Made by a program: the position numbers and the translations under genes. From Azospirillum brasilense (GTDB lineage: Bacteria; Pseudomonadota; Alphaproteobacteria; Azospirillales; Azospirillaceae), in the NCBI RefSeq assembly GCF_005222205.1, contig NZ_CP032349.1:248001-312000 (forward strand): DNA of 64,000 nucleotides. Direction: 5' to 3'. The first letter of the stretch is position 1. Each line of letters begins with the position of its first letter. The notes under the pieces were generated by a model, which did not search any database, had not been told where the DNA came from, and saw only the letters and a program-made list of their open reading frames with translations. Positions 15,997 through 23,161 of the stretch are shown in pieces.

Positions 15997-16971
15997 TCAG
16001 AGGGCGGCGACGTCCGCCGCGACGGCGCAGCCGCGAAGCCCCTCCAGCAGCCTTTCGGCATCGAGGTCGCGGCCGATGAAGACGAGTTGGTTCAGCCGTT
16101 CCTCGCCGGGTTTCCAAGATCGGCCCGGCCGCCCGTCCAGCGTCATGTGGACGCCGTGAAAGACGAAGCGGCGGCCCTGGCCGTCGAGGTCCAGCACGCC
16201 CTTGGCGCGCAGCAGGTCGCGCCCCTTGTCCTGGACAAGCTGGTTGAGCCAGCGGTCGACGGCCGCCGGGTCGAGCCGCCCGCGCTCGCAAAAGGCCACG
16301 CAGCCGATGCCGGCGTCGTGTTCGTGCTCATGCTCATCCAGGATATCGGGGTCGAGGCGCAGGATGTTCTGCAGGTCGAAGGCGCCGATGCCGAGGATCT
16401 CCGAGAGCGGCAGAGCGCACTCCTCGGTGCGGTGGATGCGCGCCAGCGGGTTGAGCCGGCGGATTTCGCGTTCCACGGCATCAAGCGCCGCGGCGGGTTC
16501 CAGGTCGATCTTGTTCAGCAGGATAACGTCCGCGAAGGCAACCTGTTCGCGCGCTTCGTCATGACCGAGTTGCAGGGGAAGGTGGCGGGCATCGGCCACG
16601 GTGATGATGGCGTCCAGCGCGAAGCGGCCACGCAGCCCTTCGTCCAGCACGAAGGATTGAATGACGGGGGCTGGGTCGGCAAGGCCGCTCGTCTCGATCA
16701 CCACCCGGTCGAATCCGCGTTCGCCTTCGGCCAGCCTTACCAACGCCTCGATCAGATCACCACGGACGATGCAGCAGACACAACCATTGTTGAGCTCGAC
16801 GATCGTCTCGTCCGTTGCCGTCACGAGCAGCCCGTCGATGCCAAGCTCCCCATATTCGTTGACGATGACGGCGGTCCGCCCGTCACCTCGCTCCGCCAGG
16901 ATGCGGTTGAGCAGGGTCGTCTTGCCGGCCCCGAGAAATCCGGTCAACACGGTCACCGGAATCGGTCGCAT
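15997..16971 (-). CDS. CobW/COG0523 family metallochaperone GTPase
   Basis: A 324-residue G3E GTPase starting at the ATG at 16971 (MRPIPVTVLTGFLGAGKTTLL). Walker A GFLGAGKTT is at about 9-17, the metal-binding CxCC motif is in NNGCVCCIVRGDL, Walker B-like ETSGLADP follows, NKID gives guanine specificity, and a His-rich stretch HEHEHD sits before the C-terminal CobW_C domain. The family delivers zinc, cobalt or iron to client proteins with GTP hydrolysis. As first gene of the operon it probably helps load cobalt into the nitrile hydratase. Having both a CobW protein and a beta-like activator in one cobalt cluster is unusual. Confidence 0.88.
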   Translation of the reverse strand: MRPIPVTVLTGFLGAGKTTLLNRILAERGDGRTAVIVNEYGELGIDGLLVTATDETIVELNNGCVCCIVRGDLIEALVRLAEGERGFDRVVIETSGLADPAPVIQSFVLDEGLRGRFALDAIITVADARHLPLQLGHDEAREQVAFADVILLNKIDLEPAAALDAVEREIRRLNPLARIHRTEECALPLSEILGIGAFDLQNILRLDPDILDEHEHEHDAGIGCVAFCERGRLDPAAVDRWLNQLVQDKGRDLLRAKGVLDLDGQGRRFVFHGVHMTLDGRPGRSWKPGEERLNQLVFIGRDLDAERLLEGLRGCAVAADVAAL

Positions 16972-17061
16972 GGCGATGCTCCGTTGCTTCAGGTTGCAAA
17001 GGGCAGCTTTCACCTGCGGAGATAGCCGAAAAGATCCGGACGTTCCGCTTCAGTGCCGCTG

Positions 17062-17085
17062 TGGTATACATTGCACCGCATACCA
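17062..17085. promoter_or_regulatory. Inverted repeat upstream of the nitrile hydratase operon
   Basis: TGGTAT at 17062-17067 and ATACCA at 17080-17085, separated by 12 bases and lying about 90 bases upstream of the CobW-family start. The right half GCATACCA equals the half-sites in front of the GntR-controlled operon at 45.4-45.6 kb. A regulator-binding site is plausible; which protein binds is unknown. Confidence 0.4.
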
Positions 17086-17177
17086 TTCGCTGACTCAACA
17101 AGCGGCAGCGGGCAATTCCAGACAAAGCGCCTATCAGAATCGGCCAACCGCATTGTGAAGCGGCGTGGGAATACGGT

Positions 17178-17261
17178 GGTTCCGTTGCAAAGTTTGCCTG
17201 CCGCCGAAAGAGGACGGGTTTTACCCAATCTCCGCCCGCAGGCAAACTTTGCAACGGAACC
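17178..17261. mobile_element. 84-bp miniature element with IS6-type ends
   Basis: A perfect 23-base inverted repeat starting GGTTCCGTTGCAAAGTTTG at 17178 and ending with its complement at 17261, with 38 bases between. GGTTCYGTTGCAAAGTTT is the end type of IS6-family elements of the IS257/IS240 sort. No coding capacity remains, so it is a MITE-like deletion derivative. It sits inside the N-terminal codons of an IS630 transposase stump. A single matching end recurs at 27232. Confidence 0.75.
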
Positions 17262-17320
17262 CCAGCCGCTACCGCCTCCACCACACGCCGACGAAGATCG
17301 ACCGACAGTGCTTTCGCCAT
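17262..17320 (-). pseudogene. IS630-family transposase, N-terminal stump
   Basis: From the ATG at 17320 the frame reads MAKALSVDLRRRVVEAVAAG, the standard IS630 opening (first helix of the HTH), then runs into the 84-bp IS6-type miniature element after 20 codons. Nothing of the rest of the transposase follows on the far side. The IS630 end is probably between 17321 and about 17360, where the upstream reading frame of the coupled genes is also cut. Confidence 0.7.
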
Positions 17321-17356
17321 CCAGACTGGCCTCCTCCAACCAGTCCAAACCTTGAA

Positions 17357-17578
17357 TCACAACTGCCCTTTCAGGGGAATCCCCGATCCAGATGCCGGCA
17401 ATCCGCTCCAGCGGCAGACGCCGCCCTCCCGCGGGGTCAGAACGGTGGTGATGTCGAGGAACTTACCAGACAGGCCGGCTTCGGCTATCGCCCTGATCAG
17501 CGCCAAGGCTGCGGCCTCCACGGCGGGATGGGGGCGCCCCGCCTCGGCTTCTGTGATGGAAAGGCTGCGGCGGCTCAT
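17357..17578 (-). CDS. Hypothetical protein, 3' end truncated by IS630
   Basis: A 73-residue frame whose ATG (17578) overlaps the TGA of the ASCH-domain gene as ATGA, so it was translationally coupled. The first 55 residues (MSRRSLSITEAEAGRPHPAV, then EAAALALIRAIAEAGLSGKF) look like natural protein with GC-rich third positions; the last 15 or so are low-complexity and probably read into the IS630 end. No family is recognised. It is the last gene of a short leftward set of phage- or plasmid-type genes and is likely nonfunctional. Confidence 0.5.
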   Translation of the reverse strand: MSRRSLSITEAEAGRPHPAVEAAALALIRAIAEAGLSGKFLDITTVLTPREGGVCRWSGLPASGSGIPLKGQL

Positions 17579-18079
17579 GCTGCAAGTCCGACAGCGGTGG
17601 CGAACGCCTCATCCGGAACCTCGAAAAAGCCCTGCGCGCCGCGCCAAGGAACCGGCTCCGGAAGGGCGCGGACATCGCCCAACTCCCACGCCCAGCGGCC
17701 TGGGGAGAAGTCGCCGAAGTGACCCCATTCTGCCATGGTTCGGGATTCCGTCCGGTGCGCGGCGACCAGCAAGGCGGTGCCGAGCAGGCAGTCGCGCGCG
17801 ATGTCGACCAGCTTGTCGAACCGCCGGCGCAACGCGACACGGAATGCTTCTTCACAGGCGAACTCAGGTCCACCGGCGTCCCGGTCGAGGATGTAGGCCT
17901 GCAAGCCTTCGAGGTCTGCTGTGTTCTTCGCGGCGTGGATGCCGATGCGCTGGCCGATCAGCCGGGCCGGCGGCGCCCAGCGGCGCGTCTCGTGCAGCTT
18001 GAAGGGGCGCCCGCCCGGTGGCAGGGTTGATGATGAACAGCAGGGAACCGTGCGGCTGGCAGAGGGAGATCGTCGTCAT
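17575..18079 (-). pseudogene. ASCH-domain protein, frameshifted
   Basis: The ATG at 18079 starts MTTISLCQPHGSLLFIINPATG, a normal ASCH-type N-terminus. At about 18010, in a run of G and C, the frame slips by one: the next frame gives PFKLHETRRWAPPARLIGQR and continues IGIHAAKNTADLEGLQAYIL to an ending with FGDFSPGRWAWELGDVRALP and EPVPWRGAQGFFEVP, all typical of ASCH domains. Restoring one base would give about 168 residues. ASCH domains are beta-barrels thought to bind RNA or modified nucleotides and are common in phages. The start overlaps the upstream frame's stop and its stop overlaps the next start, both as ATGA. Confidence 0.75.
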
Positions 18080-18888
18080 GGATGGTCCTCCGTCGGCACG
18101 GGGTCGGCGCTCCCGGCGGCCGTCAAAGGGGCCTGTCCGGTTACGCCCCTGCTTACCCCCTCCTCGCAATGGCGTGGACTGCCGACGAGAACCAATCTCG
18201 GCTTATGAACCCGGTCTACGACATTGCCCCCAACCCCGCTGGAAATGGCTGGATGGTCATCGACACCACGACCGGTGACGTCGCTCGCGTCGGGGACCGG
18301 GAGATGCCCTCGCTCAGCATCGAGGACGCCGACGACTTGGCCGACCTGCTCAACCACCTGGAGCGGATCAAGCGCGCCAGGATGCATTGACGCTTCCCTG
18401 AAGGCGCCAACCTGAATGCTGCATTCCGCGGGATCGTCCATCGCTGCTGCGATGATGGAGGCAGCGCGCGACAGGCCTGCGACTTTGCCGATCAGCATGT
18501 CGGTCACTCCGGGAAGCTGCGCGGCGTCTTCGCGGGCAGCACCGGCAAGCGTCATGATGTCCTTGAAGGTCCGGAGCAGTTCCGCCTCTGCCGCGGCGAC
18601 GGCATCGGCGCCGTTCCAGTTGTCCGCCTTTCCCGAAGTGGCGATGGCCAGCACACCGCTGGTCGGTACGTCGGCCGGCCGCCAGATGCAGCCGCAGTCG
18701 GCGCAGAGATGGCTCCGGTGGGGCGGGTAGGTCCAGCCGGCCCTCTCGTCCGATGCGTCGATATGCTGAAGGCCGCAGCGGGGACAGAACAGCAGCATGG
18801 GGAGTGGAGCGGGGTTCGTAAGGGCGGCGGGGCCGTCATCAGCGAGTGTGGCCGCTGGAAGCGAAGGTTCGGTGATGAAATGGGGCAT
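18076..18888 (-). CDS. Zinc-ribbon hypothetical protein (phage type), extended C-terminus
   Basis: The 270-residue frame has a convincing first half. CPRCGLQHID and CADCGCIWRPADVPTSGV form a four-Cys zinc ribbon of a kind common in phage and plasmid accessory genes, followed by a helical stretch (AAAEAELLRTFKDIMTLAG and LIGKVAGLSRAASIIAAAM). From about residue 165 the composition turns poor and the opposite strand carries a better coding frame (18205-18390), so the natural stop may have been lost. Its TGA nevertheless overlaps the ASCH start as ATGA. Role unknown. Confidence 0.6.
   Translation of the reverse strand: MPHFITEPSLPAATLADDGPAALTNPAPLPMLLFCPRCGLQHIDASDERAGWTYPPHRSHLCADCGCIWRPADVPTSGVLAIATSGKADNWNGADAVAAAEAELLRTFKDIMTLAGAAREDAAQLPGVTDMLIGKVAGLSRAASIIAAAMDDPAECSIQVGAFREASMHPGALDPLQVVEQVGQVVGVLDAERGHLPVPDASDVTGRGVDDHPAISSGVGGNVVDRVHKPRLVLVGSPRHCEEGVSRGVTGQAPLTAAGSADPVPTEDHP
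18205..18390 (+). CDS. Hypothetical small protein opposing the zinc-ribbon gene
   Basis: A 61-residue frame: MNPVYDIAPNPAGNGWMVID then TTTGDVARVGDREMPSLSIE and DADDLADLLNHLERIKRARMH. Only 7 of 61 codons end in A or T, a strong coding bias for this GC-rich DNA, while on the opposite strand the same bases give a weaker third-position signal. No family is recognised; the acidic helix at the end and the size resemble small plasmid or phage proteins. It is the only rightward gene in this stretch. Confidence 0.5.
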   Translation: MNPVYDIAPNPAGNGWMVIDTTTGDVARVGDREMPSLSIEDADDLADLLNHLERIKRARMH

Positions 18889-18931
18889 GTCGTTTCCTGT
18901 GCTGATCAGGAGCCAGGGCTTGGAAGGGCGG

Positions 18932-19285
18932 TCACTCCGCCGGCAGCAGGCCCATGCTCACGGCGTCACGGTGGAATGAGGCGAGGTGGAGCCCGTCGAA
19001 GAGGCCGGCGATACCGAGGCCTTGCGCGTTTGCTTCGCCACGGAGCCGCAGGTGCTCCTTCGCGTAGAAGCGGACGACTGCCTCTCGGCAGGCCGTGCTA
19101 TACGCGTCATCTTCGAACGGGTCGGCACCTGGATCGCGGGCGTGTGCGGGATGATTAGGATCGGGCAGCAATAGACCGTGCAGCTTGGCGCGGAGCGCGA
19201 GGCGCCGACGATACTTTGCCCAGCGCACCGGGTCGCGGCGCTCCCATGGCTCCTGCCGAAGGCCGCCTTCCGCGATGGTCTCCAA
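18932..19285 (-). CDS. Hypothetical protein, phage/plasmid accessory type
   Basis: A 117-residue frame starting METIAEGGLRQEPWERRDPV. The N-terminal third is basic (RWAKYRRRLALRAKLHG), the middle acidic (DPGADPFEDDAYSTACREAV), and the C-terminus helical. Nothing recognisable as a catalytic or DNA-binding motif was found. It begins 25 bases after the end of the broken zinc-binding gene and ends 43 bases before the zinc-ribbon gene, so it belongs to the same leftward gene set. Codon use fits its neighbours; function unknown. Confidence 0.55.
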   Translation of the reverse strand: METIAEGGLRQEPWERRDPVRWAKYRRRLALRAKLHGLLLPDPNHPAHARDPGADPFEDDAYSTACREAVVRFYAKEHLRLRGEANAQGLGIAGLFDGLHLASFHRDAVSMGLLPAE

Positions 19286-19309
19286 CTCGGAGACGGAGAG
19301 CGGCGCCTT

Positions 19310-19650
19310 TCAGGCTCCCAGCTCCACCACCTCCGCCATAGCCGTCGCGAAGGCGCCGCACTTCAGGCAGAAGCAGCCGCCGTTGGTGTAGGTGTTGACG
19401 CGGACGACATGGCCCCGGCGTGGGCGCGGATCTTTCCCGTCACCACGAGCCTTCAGCCGCCGCGCCCGCGTCCAGCGGTGACCGCTGGACGTGTTGCAGG
19501 CGTGCTGGCGCTGCCACTAGCTGAAGCAATCGGCTTCCGCCTCCTCTACGGTCTTCCCTTCACCGCGCAGGTAACCGCGGCTGCCGTCGTGGGGAAACGC
19601 CTCGAAGAACGCTGTGCCGTAGGCCGGGCAGGTTCTCCAGCCGGCTGACG
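19310..19650 (-). pseudogene. Zinc-binding accessory gene, 5' cut by IS1380 and with internal TAG
   Basis: Read leftward, the frame gives YGTAFFEAFPHDGSRGYLRG then EGKTVEEAEADCFS, a TAG at 19519-19517, and continues in the same frame WQRQHACNTSSGHRWTRARR, KDPRPRRGHVVRVNTYTNGG and CFCLKCGAF to a TGA at 19312-19310. The His/Cys pattern (HAC, GHRW, CFCLKC) looks like a zinc site that spans the stop, so the two parts were one gene. The 5' end is replaced near 19645 by an IS1380 stump. Family not identified beyond resemblance to phage accessory proteins. Confidence 0.6.
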
Positions 19651-20051
19651 GTCGGCTGCGAGCAGAGATCGCCTCCGCTCTCCGGCAGCCGGCCGACCGC
19701 CATCTTGAAGGCCGGATCAGCGCGCAGGGCGTCGCAGTCATTAGCGTCCGGGTAGCCAGCGGCGATCAGCAGGGCACCGAACCGGATCATCGCGGCCAGC
19801 GTGTGCCGGACGCGCTCGGGCGCACGGGGATCCTCAATGCAGCCTGCCAAGCGCTCGCAGATCCCGAGCCGCCGGTCGATCTCTGCCAGCAGCAGGACGC
19901 CGGCGTCGGAGGTGAGGCGGCCGCCATCGAAGGCGGCGTGAACCGGCTTGCCGGCAACCGGTGACAAGCCGGGCAAAACTCCGGCACTTTGGGCCATGGC
20001 GGGCGTGGACTCCGTCGATACGTTGCGAGGCTGCTTCAGCACAAGAGTCAT
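19640..20051 (-). pseudogene. IS1380-family transposase, N-terminal stump (copy 1)
   Basis: From the ATG at 20051 the frame reads MTLVLKQPRNVSTESTPAMA and continues through HAAFDGGRLTSDAGVLLLAE, IDRRLGICERLAGCIEDPRA and PTVSRLENLPG, the conserved first 130 residues of IS1380 transposases with the first catalytic Asp. It is then joined abruptly to the broken zinc-binding gene. The upstream 140 bases containing the IS end recur at 22.69-22.84 kb, in the same orientation, so the two stumps form a direct repeat around the LysR/SDR genes. Confidence 0.8.
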
Positions 20052-20100
20052 ACACAAACTCAGCTACTTAACCTCATACCCGCCACCCTCATGGTCACGT

Positions 20101-21027
20101 TCACGCCTGAAACGTTTCGCGGGCTAAGCGATCGGCAAGCTTTGCTCTCGACGCGATGAGTTGGTCGATGTTCTTCAGGAAGACCTGCAGGATGGGCGAG
20201 GGATTGTCCGCTCGATAGCCGGCGGCGATCTCGATTACAGGCGCGTTGCCGGTGAGCGGCCGGCTGACCAGCGAACGCGGCAGCAAGGGGTCCACATAGG
20301 CCGGTAGCAGCGTGACCCCACCGGTGGACGCCACCAGCGAGATCCCGGTGGCGATGCCGTCCAGCACGTGGACCGGCGACACGACCACGCCACGCTCCCG
20401 CAGATAGCGGTCCACGATGCCGCGCAGCACATGTGGTGTGTCGGTGTAACCGATGAAGGAGTCCGGATCGATGTTACGCACGTCGATGGCGGAGCAGGCG
20501 GCCAGGGGATGGTCCCGCGGCAGGATGACCAGGATCGGCTCATGCGCGATGACCTTGTAGGAGACATCTGGCTGCGGTTCGAGCCGACAGAAGCCGAGAT
20601 CGATCTCGCCCCGCTGGATGGCCTCGCCGATGTCGGGCGAGAAGTCGCTGGAGACCCGGAAGTCGATGTCCTTCAGCTGACTGCGGAGCACGTTGGTGAC
20701 GTGCGACAGCCATTCGACTTCCTGGCCGGTCAGGAAGCCCACCGCGAAGCTGGGCTTGGGCGGCCGGACGACCCGCCGCGCCGCGGCGATCGCGTCGGCC
20801 GCCGCCTGTAAGGTCAGCCGCGCATGATCCAGGAAGACACGTCCGGCCGGCGTCAGCTCGACGCCGCGGGAGCTTCGTACCAGGAGCTGGGCGCCGACCT
20901 CCTGCTCCAGGTCGCGCAGCTGGCGGCTCAGCGACGGTTGCGCCGTGTGCAGACGCCGTTCGGCGGCGACCGTGAGGCTCCCCTCCTCGGCCACGGCGAC
21001 GAAGTAGCGGAGGTGACGGAGTTCCAT
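20101..21027 (-). CDS. LysR family transcriptional regulator
   Basis: A 308-residue LysR protein with the full N-terminal helix-turn-helix (MELRHLRYFVAVAEEGSLTV, then QPSLSRQLRDLEQEVGAQLL) and effector domain from about residue 90. The N-terminus is that of the CatR/BenM-like branch. It diverges from a DUF2721 pseudogene and the SDR gene at 21667 and may have controlled them. The stop lies about 50 bases from an IS1380 end. Intact by motif and length; effector unknown. Confidence 0.9.
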   Translation of the reverse strand: MELRHLRYFVAVAEEGSLTVAAERRLHTAQPSLSRQLRDLEQEVGAQLLVRSSRGVELTPAGRVFLDHARLTLQAAADAIAAARRVVRPPKPSFAVGFLTGQEVEWLSHVTNVLRSQLKDIDFRVSSDFSPDIGEAIQRGEIDLGFCRLEPQPDVSYKVIAHEPILVILPRDHPLAACSAIDVRNIDPDSFIGYTDTPHVLRGIVDRYLRERGVVVSPVHVLDGIATGISLVASTGGVTLLPAYVDPLLPRSLVSRPLTGNAPVIEIAAGYRADNPSPILQVFLKNIDQLIASRAKLADRLARETFQA

Positions 21028-21264
21028 CCTGTGCGACGCCTGCCAGTGTCATCCCACCAGGGCCATGCCTGAAAGGTATGGGCGATACATAAACGAAGTC
21101 GTTCCCAGGAGGCAAGCGGCCGGATATCAACGGGGTGCAGACACGCAATCGCTGCCGCCTGGGCATGACAGGCCGGTGATGGTCCACCCCCAACCGGCGG
21201 CATTCCGTGTCCATCGTCCGCAATTGACGTCCGCGCAACCGATGCCCGGCCCCGGAACTCCACG

Positions 21265-21600
21265 ATGTTCGAAGATCCTTTCGCCTCGCTGTCGTTCGTC
21301 GCCGGCCCGGCGATCCTGATCAACGCCTGCGCCATCCTGCAAACGGAGCCACCACCCGCTGCAATCTGGCGATCGTCCAATGGCGCGACCTCCATGCTTC
21401 GGTCGCTGCCGGAGACGACCGCATCGCTTTGCAATATGCCGAGCCGACCCCGAGGCGGCGGTCGTATTCGCCGACCGGCGGGTCCGGTCGCCGCTCCGTA
21501 GGATGGCGCTGCTCAACAGCGCGGTGGCTCTGCTCGGCGCCACAGCGACCTTCTTCCTCGAGAGTGCCTGCGGCTGGGCGCTGATCCGTCTGCACCGAGG
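21265..21600 (+). pseudogene. DUF2721 membrane protein, two frameshifts
   Basis: Three frames join into one recognisable protein: MFEDPFASLSFVAGPAILIN and ACAILQ, then (shift near 21343) NGATTRCNLAIVQWRDLHAS and VAAGDDRIALQYAEP, then (shift near 21448) DPEAAVVFADRRVRSPLRRM and ALLNSAVALLGATATFF. This is the DUF2721 layout of a first helix, cytoplasmic loop and second helix. Both shifts are single-base events in GC runs. It lies between the divergent LysR gene and the SDR gene, probably once part of the same small operon. Confidence 0.72.
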
Positions 21601-21666
21601 CGGAGACGGTTCAGCAGCGGCGCTGCCCCTACGCACTCACACACATTCAGCAACGGGAGACGTGCA

Positions 21667-22419
21667 ATGTCCACCATCTCGATCGTGACCGGCGGCAGCC
21701 GCGGCCTCGGCCGCAACACCGCCCTCAGCATCGCCCGGCGCGGCGGCGATGTGATCCTCACCTACCGCAGCAAGGCCGCCGAGGCCGACGCCGTCCTGGC
21801 GGAAATCCGGGCGCTCGGGCGGAGGGCGGCGGCGTTGCAGCTCGACACCGCCGACATCTCCGGCTTCCCCAACTTCGTGGGGCGCGTCCGCTCCACCCTG
21901 GAAGGCTGGGGCCGCGACCGCTTCGACCATCTGGTCAACAACGCTGGCCACGGCGAGATGGCCGCCTTCGCCGAGACCAGCGAGGCGCAGTTCGACATGC
22001 TCTTCAACGTCCATGTGAAGGGCGTCTTCTTCCTGACCCAGGCCCTGCTGCCGCTGCTGGCCGATGGCGGCCGGATCGTGAATTTCTCCTCCGGCCTGAC
22101 CCGGGTGTCCTATCCCGGCTTCTCGGCCTATTCGGCGGCCAAGGGCGCCGTCGAGATCCTGACGCTCTATCTGGCCAAGGAACTCGGCGCCCGCGGCATC
22201 ACCGCCAACACGGTGGCACCCGGAGCCATCGAGACCGACTTCCTCGGCGGGGCGGTGCGCGACACCCCGGCCTACAACGAGGCTTTCGCGACGATGACCG
22301 CGCTGGGCCGCGTCGGGGTGCCGGACGACATCGGCCCGGCGGTAGCGAGCCTACTCGGTCCCGACAACCGCTGGGTCACCGCCCAGCGCATCGAGGTTTC
22401 CGGCGGCCAGAACATCTGA
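21667..22419 (+). CDS. SDR family oxidoreductase
   Basis: A 250-residue classical SDR. TGGSRGLG is at 8-15, NNAG near 96-99, the catalytic Ser in FSSGLTR and YSAAKGA with Tyr and Lys (about 159 and 163). GGGAGAC lies upstream of the ATG. Family members reduce ketones or oxidise alcohols with NAD(P)H. Unlike its pseudogene neighbours it is intact. LysR regulator, SDR and a PfpI-like remnant behind it form a common small LysR-controlled neighbourhood of reactive-carbonyl enzymes, which is the best guess for its role. Confidence 0.88.
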   Translation: MSTISIVTGGSRGLGRNTALSIARRGGDVILTYRSKAAEADAVLAEIRALGRRAAALQLDTADISGFPNFVGRVRSTLEGWGRDRFDHLVNNAGHGEMAAFAETSEAQFDMLFNVHVKGVFFLTQALLPLLADGGRIVNFSSGLTRVSYPGFSAYSAAKGAVEILTLYLAKELGARGITANTVAPGAIETDFLGGAVRDTPAYNEAFATMTALGRVGVPDDIGPAVASLLGPDNRWVTAQRIEVSGGQNI

Positions 22420-22429
22420 CGCCAGGCAA

Positions 22430-22513
22430 GACGGAGACGGCGATCTGCTGACCGGCCAGAATCCGGCCTCGTCGGCAGCGTTGGCGGCGGCGGTGATCGC
22501 CGCCCTCCGCTGA
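22430..22513 (+). pseudogene. DJ-1/PfpI-type amidotransferase, C-terminal remnant
   Basis: Eleven bases after the SDR stop the frame reads DGDGDLLTGQNPASSAALAA then AVIAALR and a TGA. DGxLxTGQNPASS is the conserved C-terminal signature of the type 1 glutamine amidotransferase-domain (PfpI/DJ-1) proteins. The upstream two hundred codons are missing, so a deletion joined the SDR gene to this tail. Confidence 0.7.
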
Positions 22514-22626
22514 ACTGACGGGCTCCATCAGGCACCGTCAGGTTCATCGTAGGAGGGAGCGCGAGTAAGGTTGTCCATGACGATGCCATGCGATCCCCGG
22601 TACGCCGACACCGGAAACCCGTCGAT

Positions 22627-22797
22627 TCAACGGACCCAGCGCGTCAGGCGCTCGCTGACGTCGATCCGCAGGTCGATCGCGGCGATAACCAGCTTGCCGA
22701 CAACCGGTGACAAGACGGGCAGAACTCCGGCACTTTGGGCCATGGCGGGCGTGGACTCCGTCGATACGTTGCGAGGCTGCTTCAGCACAAGAATCAT
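22627..22797 (-). pseudogene. IS1380-family transposase stump (copy 2)
   Basis: The ATG at 22797 opens MILVLKQPRNVSTESTPAMA and QSAGVLPVLSPVVGKLV, nearly identical to copy 1 at 20.05 kb, then diverges after about 37 residues and stops. The shared block, including the untranslated IS end, spans roughly 22690-22840 here and 19945-20090 there. Only this end of the element is present. Confidence 0.7.
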
Positions 22798-22998
22798 ACA
22801 CGAATTCAGCGACTTAAACTCGCACCCGCCACTTCAAATTCAGCTCTGGTGAATTATCAGGGTTCGACACCCGCCTCGCCACAAACCCACCCCTCGACGG
22901 GGGTCAGCGCTGATGGTCTGAAGGTAGCCGTCACGGAGAGGTTAGCGGTGATGGTCGGGCCGGAGCTGAGCCTCCGGCTTTCACGAGTGCCGTCGCAC

Positions 22999-23054
22999 TG
23001 GGCACCGGAGAAGGCGGAATCTAGCGCGGTGGATTCCGCCTTCTCCGGTGCCCA
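22999..23054. repeat. Perfect 23-bp palindrome (hairpin) with 10-base loop
   Basis: The arm starting TGGGCACCGGAGAAGGCGGA at 22999 is exactly complementary to 23032-23054; the loop is TAGCGCGGTG. There is no T-run, so it is not a standard terminator. It may be two fused IS ends or a cruciform-forming site. It lies 36 bases before the degenerate tRNA-Ala. Confidence 0.8.
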
Positions 23055-23089
23055 AGACCCGCCAGCCGAGAGCATGGCTCGGCACCTTT

Positions 23090-23161
23090 GGGGCCTTAGC
23101 TCAGTTGGGAGAGCGCCCGCTTTGCAAGCAGGAGGTCGTCGGTTCGATCCCGACAGGTCAC
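23090..23161 (+). tRNA. tRNA-Ala(TGC), degenerate 3' end
   Basis: GGGGCCT acceptor strand, D-arm GCTCAGTTGGGAGAGC, anticodon loop TTTGCAA (anticodon TGC), and T-arm GTCGGTTCGATCCCGAC are all recognisable. The anticodon stem has a C-A mismatch, and the 3' acceptor strand reads AGGTCAC rather than the expected AGGCTCC, with no CCA; the IS256 end begins at 23162. No rRNA or tRNA-Ile is beside it. Probably a tRNA remnant rather than a working gene. Confidence 0.6.

Noticed and set aside
23055..23161. Remains of an rRNA operon around tRNA-Ala
   Set aside because: No tRNA-Ile, 16S or 23S sequence was recognised on either side.
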